Positions 41,838 to 53,386 of a stretch of 64,000 nt of DNA are shown one piece after another (the first letter of the stretch is position 1; each line of letters begins with the position of its first letter). The DNA is taken from the NCBI GenBank assembly GCA_030544235.1, contig CM060463.1:13104190-13168189 (forward strand), in the 5' to 3' direction. The notes below the pieces were generated by a model. The model was not told the origin of the DNA. It worked only from the letters and a program-made list of their open reading frames with translations, and did no database searches. Position numbers and translations under genes: made by a program. The DNA is from Lepturacanthus savala. Lineage: Eukaryota; Chordata; Actinopteri; Scombriformes; Trichiuridae.

Positions 41838-41895
41838 AAGGGTGCACGCTTTCGCATTTCCGTGCAAACTCGGAAATGCGAAAGCGCGCACCCTT
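41838..41895 (-). other. Near-perfect 25-bp inverted repeat (hairpin)
   Basis: Arms 41838-41862 and 41871-41895 are complementary at 24 of 25 positions around an 8-nt loop (TGCAAACT). The arm core is CTTTCGCATTTCCG. The single mismatch is A.C if the plus strand is read, but G.U in a minus-strand transcript, so RNA made with the plexin gene would form an unbroken stem. A few weaker pairs (gtgt facing gtgc) may extend the base. It could be a fold-back repeat core, a small-RNA precursor or a recent inverted duplication. I do not recognise it as a known microRNA. Confidence 0.7.
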
Positions 41896-42939
41896 GTGCA
41901 CGCATGTGCGTTTCAGCGTCTGTCCTCTACACGTGCGTTGTGTGTGTGCGCGCCTACGCTCCTCCCTTCACTTTAATGAGAGAGAATGATTAGAGAAAAA
42001 AAAAAAAAGAAATAACGATCGCCACGTCTCCCGTCTACGCATACACAACACTCAACTGTTATCAGGGAGAGGAATCTTTGATCACAGGAGGAGACAGAGA
42101 GACAGAGCGGAAAGAGAATATGTGAGCAGCAGATGAAACGCGCAGAACGAGAGAGAAGACGGGAGCGGAGAGGCGACATAAAGAAGCAACGGATGATTCC
42201 TTTTATTAATTCATAACCGTAGTTATACAGCGGCTATTTCGGTAAGAATGAACGCCAAGGATGCCTTTTTTCCCTCCCCACCCCAACATCCTCACGTGAT
42301 GAGAAAACGTAGAGGCGGCAGCATCTGAGGCCTGACGTCAAACGCGCATCTCATATATTCACTTTGTGTGCGTATGTGGTTGTGTATGCGTGCATGTGCG
42401 TGCGTCCACGGGGGAGATGTTGTGTGCTTTGTTAAGTGGAGTGTAGCCACATGAGAGGACAGGCCAACAGATGGGGAAAAAGAGGCGGTCTGGCGATGAT
42501 GAGAGATAATTGATATCCACATGCTTCGACGGGACACAAACGGGAGACAAAACTCGCTCTCGAAAATCTGACAAATATGCAGTGTTTTTCCAACACAGTT
42601 CTACACGCGCGCATGGACTCTCAGTCACCCCCGAGTCCAGCTGTTGTGGCCCTGGGCCTTATCAGTTATCCAGTAAATCGCTACAAGAAGCTCGCCGGCT
42701 AGCTACTTCAAGTAGTTTATTGAGTTGATTTGACAAAGTGAACTTCACTGAACGCTTTCTCCCCCTCTGGGAGGTGCTTCAGGGTGTCAAGCACAAGCCC
42801 CCTTTGTTCTACCCTCTATAACGCCGCTCATCCAACGGATGGGAGCGGGGAGGTGATCAAACATTTCGTCGTTTGAATGATTGCTGGAGGGGGACCGTAC
42901 AGATGTCCTTTTATGTTGTATTATGTTTTTTCTGATGAT

Positions 42940-43012
42940 TGCTTGAGCATGTGATGCAGCGCACATTTTCTTTTGGACGGACAATAAAGTTTTATCTAAT
43001 CTTATTTTATCC
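42940..43012 (+). mobile_element. Possible LINE 3' tail
   Basis: The string ggacggacaataaagtttta followed by tctaatcttattttat resembles the 'ggacaataaagtttatctta' ends of fish non-LTR elements. No upstream body is recognised. Confidence 0.3.
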
Positions 43013-43288
43013 CTCCGTGCTATGCTGCATGCTAAGAGAGATAGACACAGCTATATACGCTTGGCTTGTCCCACTCATTACACATGACGACTTAACGGGA
43101 CTGTATGCAAGAGGAAAAGGCCAAAAATAAGACACGTTTTGCTGTTATTATGGGAACACCCTCATAGGATTAGATGGCTGTTGGCAAGAGGTAAATCAGG
43201 TGGAAAACTCAGTATTAAATGAAAAAATGTGTTAATTATATGTTGTGTCTATTTCATTTGTTTCTCTTAACCGTCTCTCTCTCATCTG

Positions 43289-43291
<3 letters not shown>

Positions 43292-43324
<33 letters not shown>
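43292..43324 (+). repeat. (GT)n microsatellite
   Basis: About 16 GT units after a CT-rich stretch. Confidence 0.95.
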
Positions 43325-43327
<3 letters not shown>

Positions 43328-43710
43328 ACCGCATGCAGTTGTGTGAACTAATGACCGAGGGCGACCAAACGCCTGCACAAAGCCAGCCTCTGTGCTGCTG
43401 CCCGGGCCAAACAACTCGTGGCTCAGCTAGTGAGCCAAATGACGACACGACTGACCCTGACCCCCCCCCCCCACACACACACACACGCACACGCAAGATC
43501 AAATTCTCTAAAGCACATTTTCTGACAAGGAGTTTTAAACCTACAGTACTCAAATTTCACTGGTGTGTTTATTTGTCATCCTTTTATTTCAGGTGGGGGT
43601 CCTGCCTGTAAATGGAAGGTGGACACAAGCGTTTAAATGCAAAGCTCAAACACACATGCCCGCCTTGCTCACACAATCACACACACAGAGGGGAGTTTCA
43701 CAGGGCAGCG

Positions 43711-43740
43711 CTACACACACACACACACACACACACACAG
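43711..43740 (+). repeat. (CA)n microsatellite
   Basis: About 14 CA units; faces the GT array at 43292-43324. Confidence 0.93.
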
Positions 43741-44468
43741 GTAGAATAGCAATCGTCAGTCAATTAGGCCGTGACACAGTCTCCTGATGGTGACACAGGC
43801 AGTCCTGGAGGAATACATCAATGACTTCACACAGCAATATATAAACAGAAATGACAGACTGTCACTGAGTATTAACCTCTAGGAAATCATGTGACCAGTG
43901 TAGTTACTATGAAAACAATGAATGCACCAGATGCCATTAAAACATGTCCACGACGCAGTGCTTTCCATCATATTGCTGCAAAATTACTGCACAGTAAAAA
44001 CCGAGGAATAAAAGACCACTGAACCTTTGCTTTCTAGACTCTGTTTATATTTGTCTTTTAGAAAATCACCAGGTGTGCACAATGACAGTATTCCATAAAC
44101 ACCACTTCCTGCTTGTGTTAAACCTTTACAGGGCAGAGAAGTGATCATAGCTTCCGTTGTCAGGGAGTTGCAGCAGGAGTTTAACTATAATTGCTGGGAG
44201 TGCGTAACTTAGGTTAGAAGTTGGGTTTAAATTTAGCGTTTCACATTTTCAAACACTTAGCTTGTGAATCCATTCCAAAAGCTGAGGGCAGGTACGCATT
44301 TCGGCTTGCACAAAGCACAACCCGCGATTATAATTTAAGGTAGGCAACAGTGCTTTTCGGTGCGATTACAGTCACCCATCATCATCTCCAGGACAATCGG
44401 TTTTACTGTGATTATTTTGTATGACCCAGCATACATTAAATATCGGTTCTCGCCGGCTCTCAAATAAA

Positions 44469-44694
44469 AGCCTGGTTTCCGCTGTCATTACGGTACTGAT
44501 CAGTACGGGTACAGTTTGGGCCGGTAATGGACAACTTTCCATTTCCACTGTGCTCCTCCCCTAGGGTACTGGTCCTGTGTGCTAGATACCCCAATAAAAA
44601 GGGTAACTAAAATGGTAACGGGTAATGGAAATGCTAAAATATACATTCCATACTACTCCATACCATACCGTAGCACATAGTAGAAACAGGGGCT
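44469..44694. mobile_element. Short fold-back MITE
   Basis: The 226-bp segment starts AGCCTGGTTTCCGCT and ends AGTAGAAACAGGGGCT, an imperfect terminal inverted repeat of about 16 bp. The interior is also self-complementary (acggtact and ggtaatggac facing taccgt and ggtaatggaaat), so the whole could fold. The repeated ggtac/gtacc words are common in fish MITEs. No clear target duplication was seen. Confidence 0.5.
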
Positions 44695-46502
44695 AAATTC
44701 AACTTGAAAGCAGTCCTTCTTGGGGCCTACTGTGTGGAGCAAGTACAATATGTCAAATACCATCTGGCGCTTGATGTTTAGGTTGTAGCTGCTCAGTTGA
44801 TGCCGTCATCCTCTCGTCCTTTACGATGATCTAACCGATAAGGGATCGTGTTCTCGTTCAAGGACACCAGGACCGATGTTAATTGCTTAACTTGATTGAT
44901 TAAACGCATCTTTTGCTATCTTTTGGTCTTGAGACATGCATGCTGACCACAAGGCGCTCAATATGACTCCTTTTAAAGGACTTGAAATGTTTATACAAGT
45001 AGATTGACGGCCTTAACTTTTCCAATTAGCCCTGTCCCCTTGAGCTTCTGGGTTTTATTCACTGATGCCCTGATGAGATGAATGGGCAGCACCTCCGCAC
45101 CCACCCACCTGATCCTGGCACCGCCACAAGGTGCACGCAGCAGGCACTGGGGGCTCCTACCACCTGGCACACCGGCCACATGCATGCGGCAGATGGCTCG
45201 CATCGGTCCCCGATGGAAGGCGCAGCTGAGGAATCCCAACTCGTGTTTGTGTGTTAAGCGTGTGTGTGTGCGCTTAAAAAAAAAAAAAGAAGGACTCACA
45301 ATAGGTACCGGATTATCGCCGGAGATCCTCGCTTTTGTCCCGTCTCCTCAGACCACCTATTGAGCGTGTCTATATGTGTGCAAGTGTGCGTGTCACCCCG
45401 TCATTGTCAATGTTCAACAGTGCCTTAATGTGCAGAAGTGGCCGAGACAATCGGCCAAATCGCTCGGATGTCCATCTGCTGACTGCCTTCCTCCGCGGAC
45501 AGAAGTGGTTCAGTTACAGTGCTTCTTGAGACAGGAAGAGAGGGGATGAATCGCTGGCGCGCTGACAGATGCGCAGAGACGTGCGGTGACTCATGCGGTC
45601 AGGCCGAGCCAAGCGGACAAAGATAATGAAACAGTCGAGACGAGAACGGAGGCTTTTAATCCTAAATATTAAGTGCAGCGGGTGGCCGGCCTGCCGCTGT
45701 GTCCTTGACCGCGGCGGTATCCAGATGACCGCTGCAATGAGTTAATCACACCAGTGGACATCACCGCTCTTCATCACTTCCTTCTCTCCTCCGCCTCATG
45801 GTGCTCTTCCCCAATATCTGCTCCATCTTTCCCTCTATCTCCCTCGCTTCCCCCCTCGTGTATCTCTCCCATCTATGTCCCATCAAACCGGGACTCATTA
45901 GTAGAAGCTTCCCCTGTGAGAGTGCATGCGGGTGTGTGCGGCCACCGGAGCACAGAGGGACTTCATTAGTGCATTGAACATGTTGTTTATGCCACTATCT
46001 TGTAGCTGTGGACAACCTTGAGAGGGTGAGCCAAAGAGGCAGTATAGCTGGTTAAAAATAGACAACGCTTGTAGATTAAACAAGATATCAAAGCGCTTCA
46101 AGACCAGCTAAATGAAGAAAGAAATGACGTTGCAGGTAAAATAATGTGTTTTAAAACAATTTCCAGGATCCTGACAAAAGGGGGGAAAAAATGCAGTTGC
46201 AACATGCTTGTTCATTAATATCTATGCGGCCGTGATATTAAAAGCTTTGGCTTTTACAGATTCTATAATCCTTCTCCGCTGCCTTTCTCTCAAACTGTGA
46301 ACATGCCGGAAAACTGCTCCTTGAAACAAATTCATCCATCCTACTATTTTCCTACCTCCCCTCTCCCTTTTAGCCCCTCAAGCATGGCTGTATAAACAGC
46401 ATTCAACACTAGTGCTCTCCAGAGGTCAAGTGTAAGAATAGGAACACATGCTCCGTCATTACATCATGGTCTACATGCACTCCTACAGAACTGTTAGAAG
46501 CT

Positions 46503-46505
<3 letters not shown>

Positions 46506-46532
<27 letters not shown>
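46506..46532 (+). repeat. (CA)n microsatellite
   Basis: About 13 CA units followed by atcc and a T run. Confidence 0.93.
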
Positions 46533-46533
<1 letters not shown>

Positions 46534-47197
46534 TCCTTTTTTTTTTTTTGCAGAAGAGAAATAAAAAAATCACACAAAGACACAATGACCCAAGAACAGA
46601 CACAATTCAGAAGAGGATGAGTGTCTGCCTTTTTAAAAGCAAAGCAGTGAAGTAAAGCTCCGAATCGTAGCAGAATAGACTGTTGTGGAAAAAATATTAA
46701 AAAAGATATCTAAAAAATATATCATTTTTTGATAATGTGAAAAATACCACAGGAAATATAATTACGTTCCAATTACAATATGGGGAAATAAGCCCAGGTA
46801 TCGCACAATTCTTTTTTTCATTGATCATTTTCCATTTTATCTTCATCTGTCTCTCAACAACTCTGCTTTTTTCTGTCTTTCTTTCTCCCCAATTGTCAAA
46901 AATGCCATTTTCTGATTTTCTTACCAGCAAGACACCCCTGCACTGCTGTGAATCCGTGTGTGAAGTGCACCTGCGCTGCTGTGCTCGAATATCTTTAACT
47001 TACTGTTCCATTTTGTGCAAACTGGGGAATATTTTTATTTGAAAACCAGAATTTCCTTCTTTTTTTTTTCTTTTTTTTGGGAGGGGTGTTTCTGTCTGAA
47101 CCACAAGGCAGCCAAAAGAAATACAGGCTCTGTTGTTACATGTACACACATTTAAAAAAAAAAAAAAACTGTAACATTGCTTTCCCTGGATGATGAT

Positions 47198-47198
<1 letters not shown>

Positions 47199-47225
<27 letters not shown>
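47199..47225 (+). repeat. (CA)n microsatellite
   Basis: About 13 CA units, 1.4 kb downstream (in transcript terms) of exon A. Confidence 0.93.
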
Positions 47226-47228
<3 letters not shown>

Positions 47229-48643
47229 AGCCAGAGCGCACCACAGTGCAGGAGAAAAAGAATAGCTGGATAAATAAAGGAACTGTTGCCAAGCTAAGTG
47301 AATGGGTGTCACTTTGACAAATGCACAGTGCTGAATCTTAGTCAACATTGTATTGTTTGTTGTCTCACGCTCCCTCATAAACACAAACACACGCGCACGC
47401 ACACAGATCCACGCCATCAGTGAGCGCAGACATTATTATGCATAGTGTGAGTGACAAACACGGCGTGCATACACAAACGCGCATTAAAAGTGCACAAACA
47501 CACAGGCTGATTATACATTCATAATATTGAATGGATGACAGCTCTTGAGCATTGCGGAGGGAAACAGGGTGCATTCTAATGAGCTCCCATTTACCCCGAG
47601 AGCTCTGTCCTCCGCAGACTGGTTACACGCGCACACACACACACACACACAAGCATAAGCACGACACACAGGCGTGTAATCATAGCGTATTGTACAACTA
47701 CCATACAATCACTCAAAATTTATGAACAAGTCAGCCATATCAATCCAGAGAATTGCCAATCTTATTGTACAATTAAAATGATTTCTCATTCCTCCTCGTG
47801 AAGGTACAACAGCTGCATCGCTGTGGTCAAACTTTGCATCCTACGCTCACAGTGAATCTTAAAACATCAAAAAGTCACACAAATATTCACTCCTAAATTG
47901 CTCTCTGAAAGAAAAGTTACAACCCATTACTGCTGTAACGGATAAAAGTCAGACTCTAAGAGAAGTTAACAGAAATCAATCCGTCATTACTCTCTCCTCA
48001 GTCTTTACTCTCACTCCATCGGCCTGAATTAGTCGGTGCTTCACAGCGGACCAGAAGAAAGACAACATATCACAGCCGAGCCTTTCGCCGGGCCGGAGCT
48101 GTTGGGATTGATTAAAGGCGAGCTCTTAAAATTAGAGGCGAGGCTGTTCTTAACATGGTGTTGGGACACGGCGCTAACATTCTTTATGACTGACGTGACT
48201 AGCATTACAATCAATGAGGGAGTAGCCACGGACAAGCTTTACGTTACTTGGGAAATGAAACGGGCTTTAAAGAGGCACTTCGGTGGCGCCGTTGGAAACG
48301 GAAAGTGGCGCTGAATGCATTTCACCCTGGAATAAAACGCGCGTGTGTGCTGTGATTGCTGCATAAACGATTAGGTCTTAACCCAGATTCACTCTGCCTC
48401 GACCCTGAGGAACACCGCCGGCTGACAAACTAATCATCGTGCAAAATAGAAAACATATGTCACTAAATGCATTACATCCTTTTTGATAGGTGGCCATAAA
48501 ATGAAAAATAACAAAAATAAGTAGAAAACACTACTCAACTTCAACACTCAAAATCAACCGATACGACAAAAAGCAACCAATATCTTTTTTTTATTGATGG
48601 GGAAAAGGGGACGGCGATAAGAAAGTACAGGATGGAAACCTAC

Positions 48644-48826
48644 CTTCTTCAGCTTGCCGTTGCGTGTGCCAACAAAAGCCACGGTGTTGCTGCGGTAGTC
48701 GTAAGCCGCCACCGAGGTCATGCCGTCATCTTTGTCTATGAAGAGCGGGATGCCCTCGATAGTGCTGGTTCCCCCCAGAGGCTGGTTAAAGTCCTGGCCG
48801 CAGAAGTTATCATCGATTTGCAAAGG
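48644..48826 (-). CDS. plxna1: Plexin-A (A1-like) internal exon A, sema domain
   Basis: This exon encodes 61 residues of the extracellular sema domain of a class A plexin, a cell-surface receptor that binds semaphorins (class 6 directly, class 3 with neuropilins) in axon guidance. Seen: the minus-strand reading begins PLQIDDNFCGQDFNQPLGG, continues through IEGIPLFIDKDDG and SVAAYDYR, and ends FVGTRNGKLKK. The acceptor is a pyrimidine tract ending CCCCGTAG, with a possible branch point (TCTAAT) upstream; the donor is AAG|GTAGGT. The exon is 183 bp, a multiple of three, and starts and ends in phase 0, so it joins exon B in frame (KLKK|ILVN). The single Cys is the conserved FCG cysteine. From memory of the family, the QDFNQPLGG, IEG.PLF.DKDDG and AAYDYR residues fit plexin-A1 best; plexin-A3 shares many of them, while A2 and A4 differ more. 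The paralogue copy (1a or 1b) cannot be decided. Confidence 0.93.
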
Positions 48827-49587
48827 CTACGGGGCAAAGGAGAAGAAAACAATTAGACAAAAGAGAAAAATAGCTCGAAACATCGTCAGGGTGCATTTTT
48901 ATAATATTGATCATGTGCCTTAATGAGAAGAAAACATTACAATTTTATGGTTTGGAAAGGCGGCTTCTATGGGTTGGGTGGCACAAATCAAGTGTAAACA
49001 CACTAACCCTAACCATAACACAGCAAATAACAGCTTTCATTTTATCGTATTATTATAAGATTCAGTACAACCAGTGGTTTGAGTTGGACCAAACCTAAGA
49101 TGTCAAGTGATCCCCCGGGACGCACGTCCTGAAAGCTGCAGAACCCACTGAACCGGCACTTGTTACTCAAATTCTATACAGCAGTGGGAGTGCAGAGAGG
49201 TCCGAAGGTGCGTCATCTAACTTAAACACTTTTATTTGATTTATCCAACATGTTAAGTAGCCCATTCAGTCAGCGGCTATTCATAAACACGGCCTCCTTT
49301 CTCCCAAACAGAATCCCACCATGCAAAAGCCCGAGCGTATTGTAAAGTGTTCAGTCACAGCGGTGACATGGTGGTAAATGCTGGTGACCATGTGACAATA
49401 TCTGGAGCATTCCAGTGTCACAAGGGGACTATCGCCCCGGGCAACCCACTGACCCATATGATGCCTTAACCACTTACCACACACACACATGAAGTAGGTT
49501 AAAGTGGAAAGGACAATGAGCGGTTTGTAGCAAAGTTGCTCTTTCATACACATTTTCAAAGTAGATCTAGTTTCAGCAAAGTTTGAG

Positions 49588-49850
49588 TGGTGTTGAAATG
49601 ATTTGTCTTCGATTCAGTCGATTGGGGAGAAATTGACAATTTGAGAATTTATTCTGGACAACCAAAACTGACATATCCTCGCTTGGTGCAAGCAATTGTC
49701 AAAACTTGGTAATTGTAATGGAAAAATAGGAATGTCTTGTTAAATTTCATATTCATCAATATCTCAAACGAATTCATCGCCATTATTATAAATTTAAAAA
49801 AATGTTGATTTTCTTGATTAATCGGTTAGTTGTAGTTGTTTGGTCAGCCA
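49588..49850 (-). mobile_element. Probable decayed 'ggctgcaacta' MITE, reverse orientation
   Basis: The left side reads gttgaaatgattt...cgattcagtcgattggg and the right side ttgattaatcggttagttgt; both resemble the ends of the fish MITE family seen at 51784, here inverted. The interior match is poor, so this call rests mainly on the ends. Confidence 0.38.
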
Positions 49851-51677
49851 ATCACTGGTTCCTAATATGGACTATAACACCCTTTGTCCCAACAAACAGT
49901 CAAAGTTATTCACCTTAGAATCAGTCACCAAGGGATCAAATTAATTAACCATTTATCTAAATAATTGGGGATTAATAAAATAATTGTACTTAATTGATTG
50001 CTCCAGGGATAAACGGTGTCCGTTTTATTTTTAGCTCTGCTGCTTTGGCGATGGAGAGCAAAAGTGTGAGTGTGAAACATCTCAAAGCGTAGAAAGTGTA
50101 AAAACCGAATGCGTGTCAGTCCGTGTCAACAGGAGCTAACAGACGTGTGACACACAAAACACACACAAACACACACACACTTGGGGAGTGTGTAAATGAC
50201 AGTGTAATCCACAGTCTTATCACTACATCATCTGATTGATCCACACCGGAGAAAAGATAACACCCCCCCACACACACACCTCCTTTGCTCTCTCCCTCCC
50301 GATCAGCCTAAATTGCCTGCAGCACAGTGCACGTCAATATCCCGTTATTCTGCTTTTTTCTACTTTCTCTCCCTTTCCCTCTTTCTCCTTCCAGCTGCTA
50401 CAGTAACTGAGCACACATCGATACCCACTCCCGGTCCTTTTCTACATCTGCCCATCCATCCCTTCTCCCCGATTCACTATGCATCTCCCTCTTTATCCGT
50501 CCCTCATTGGCAAGTCTCGCTCTGTCGCCTTCTCTCTCGCTATCTCTCTCTTTTTGCACGCCTCTTTGGACCCATGTTCTGTTCTCTAAAGATTGAGGAT
50601 GTGAGGATGTGTGTGTAGGGTGCTGTGCTGGCTGTTAGCTGGCTGTTAACAAAAAGCCGGCTCTATTCTTTCTTCCTTGGTACATGGTAAAGGGGAAAAA
50701 AAAAAAGAAAAAGAAAAACGACATTTTAATGGAAGCCTCTGTGTGTTTGTGTGTGCGAGTGTGTGTGTGCATGTTAAAGAAAGTGACGGGCAGAACACAC
50801 CCATTACCTGAAACAACTTTCTTTTGTAGCCGCTAATGGCTAGGGGGGAAATTTCCTTTCCAAGGAACAAAGGCGACTGACAGAAGGCGCACACCTAACG
50901 GACGTGTAAACCTGTGCACAAACACAGGTACACACACACACACCACCATTCTACCACAGCACCTAGGTTATTTTCTGCGTGTGTGCGCATGAACAGATTT
51001 CGCTACAAGCAATGAAACAAATCCTGTCATCTTCATATGACATACAACTAGGGGCAACAATTTTAAAGTGATGGGAAGAAACCCATCAATCTGGATTAGA
51101 GTCGACCCCCCCTCCAACACACACACATACACACACAAACAAGCAATCCCATGACGTCAGAGCCTGAGGGAACACAGTTAAAAGGGTTAATCCATCTTCT
51201 ATGGAGGAGACCAACTGTCGGAAATACTGTATACAGAAGCCCCTAGAGTGCGGAAGGGTTAACGCACACATACACGCACACTTAGCAGCCTATATAGGTC
51301 TCTCTGAGGCTGTGGAGGGTAAAGGTGCTGCAGCATTCCGGCAGGTCTGGAGGGTTTAAACAGCGTGGATCAGCACAGAATAAAAGGCATTTTCCCTTGA
51401 GGTTGGAAAGCATTTTAAATGGCGGCTACATTCTGATGTGGGTTCTGCAGTTTAAGGCACGAGAACGTTCCCACGTAGATTAAAGCTGTGGAAAGAACAT
51501 TCCCCTCTGTGGTCTCTGCAGGGTTGTTGGCCAAAGACTGTATTTAACGTTCTATAGTGCGTCTCGTAGACACGGATCTTCTCCGGGGATCAAAGAGTTA
51601 AGCCAATGACGTTCCACTGACTTTGGCAGGAGGGTCTTGCAAATGAAGAAAAGGAGGTTTCTTAGAGGTTTCAAGAA

Positions 51678-51678
<1 letters not shown>

Positions 51679-51757
<79 letters not shown>
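51679..51757 (+). repeat. (AT)n microsatellite, ~79 bp
   Basis: Uninterrupted TA dinucleotides, a fully self-complementary tract that can extrude a cruciform. It abuts the MITE starting at 51784. Confidence 0.97.
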
Positions 51758-51764
<7 letters not shown>

Positions 51765-51783
51765 GCATGTCTATTGCATATGG

Positions 51784-52122
51784 AGGCTGCAACTAATGAT
51801 TATTTTTGATTACTGAACAATCTATTGATTTGTTTCTGGATTAATCTATATGTAAAATTCTTTAATGTCAGGAAATAATATCCCTTAAAAATTCCAAGAG
51901 CACAGGTCGACATTTTAAAAATTCAAAATCCAAATCTATTCAGTTCTCCATCATGTAATAATAAGAAAAACCTAAAATTATCACATGTGAAAGAGTGAAA
52001 TTGGTAATAAATTGCAACTCAAGCTTAATAAAAGCGACTTCAGCATACCATAGGGTACCAAATAGTTGTAGATTCATTTTGGCTAACTGAAATTAAATAA
52101 TCGACTATTAATCTAACAACCA
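51784..52122 (+). mobile_element. 'ggctgcaacta' teleost MITE
   Basis: The left end is aGGCTGCAACTAATGATTATT, followed by degenerate GATTAAT words and then, in family order, aatgtcaggaaataat, attccaagagcaca, gttctccatcatgtaataat and tcacatgtgaaagagt. The right end, tcgactattaatctaacaac, is a decayed inverted version of the left. It starts about 25 bp after a 79-bp (AT)n tract. There is no coding frame; the family was mobilised in trans by a hAT-type transposase (established for such elements, inferred here). Confidence 0.65.
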
Positions 52123-53124
52123 CACGACGGGAGTGAAAGGGTTAATATACAGGCTGAACCACTATACATTGTGTATACATACAGTACATGGACCATGTGA
52201 GCAGTCAGCTGATATTCAAGGTCACAGAGATAGATGTGACCCAGATACTGCTTATATGAAGATTATAAACAAAGACACACACACATACACACACCCACAC
52301 ACAAAACTAGTGTGGTGTCTAGAAACGGATCGAGGTCGTGTGTCTCTGGCTAACAGACACAACTGTGGTCTCCCCCTGGGCGGAGACACTTTCACCCGAA
52401 TGTAGCCACTTCACACTGCTGAAGGATAAGAAATAGTCCCTCATATGGCACCAAACATGCTTGTACACACAAGTCAGCCCACAGTAACACTGACTGATTA
52501 CAGATGTGCCCGGCTGCCTTGCACTGCAGGAAATGGTTGAATAATCATTCCCCTGTGATGGCTATTTCTTCAAACGTATGACGTCAGGAAAAATACGTCT
52601 GGGCCCACATAAGCCGACCTCTGGTGAAATTTGTCAATAGCCACCCTGCGTTCAGTAAAACATATGGAAACGGAAGAATACAATATGGGTTTATGTGCAG
52701 GCACATACATGGCGTTGCTGGTCGCATGCACTGCTGTGAATTACAGCGATTGAGGTGATATGAAAACATGCATGGCAAACAAACACACATTCATTTAGCA
52801 GCAGGAAAATTAAGCGAGCTAACGGGTGTGAACATATGTGAATGAACACCTTTAAATACGGGGGGGAAAGCTCTGTTTTTGTATCACGGAGCGCAAGAGG
52901 GAAGCGGAGAGGACAGAAGAGAACGGAGAAGAGGTGGCTGGATGCTGACACCACGGTTTTATGACAAGCCTGCAATTCATCCGTGCGTGCCACCCGATGC
53001 CTTCGGTCTCAAACACAACAGGGGGACATGTGCACAAAATTATGTGTTTGTGTGTATGCTTTGTTTACAAAGCAGAACAACAATCTAGAACCTATTTCAA
53101 AAATCAAAAACGTTATATTTATAT

Positions 53125-53215
53125 TTAGGACTGGGCTGGAAGAAACTGACATTGCAATATTGTTTGTTTTACCCTGCAATATATATGGCAAAAAAAAAAA
53201 AAAAACAGGAAGTGA
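53125..53215. repeat. Possible hAT-like end fragment
   Basis: ttaggactgggctggaagaa, then gacattgcaatattgtttg and ccctgcaatatatat, resembles the 'tagggctgggcaatat' left ends of fish hAT-like elements. It ends in a poly-A run. No partner end was found. Confidence 0.3.
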
Positions 53216-53386
53216 AGAAAAATCCTTTTTGCGAACCGTCCTTTCTTGAACTTTAATGCTATACTATCCATTTCTGGAATGTTTCTCAGCTGGCGAAACA
53301 CCATTTAGTGGTGTTTTGAGGCTGGCACATGCAGTTGTGAGTCATGACTCGGCAGGCTTCATGCTGCCTTTTGTTGACAGTCGTTG

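Larger units (their letters stand above)
14259..48643 (-). other. Plexin-A intron between exons A and B (34,385 bp)
   Basis: The intron is bounded by GTAGGT at 48643 and ...TTGTAG at 14259, and is phase 0. No frame within it resembles plexin or any other protein I recognise on either strand, so no nested gene is called. It holds MITE-like elements at 14490, 18935 and 44469, less certain repeats near 16370 and 27250, many CA/GT microsatellites, two G-quadruplex runs and two inverted-repeat hairpins. Stretches with nothing identifiable beyond short simple repeats include 14900-16300, 19600-20250, 23560-25100, 28100-29500, 34850-35900, 39780-40800 and 45300-46450. Confidence 0.88.

Noticed and set aside
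41741..41989. Two overlapping plus-strand frames over the hairpin
   Set aside because: They cross a palindrome and a CG/GT-rich stretch; the mirrored residues come from the inverted repeat.
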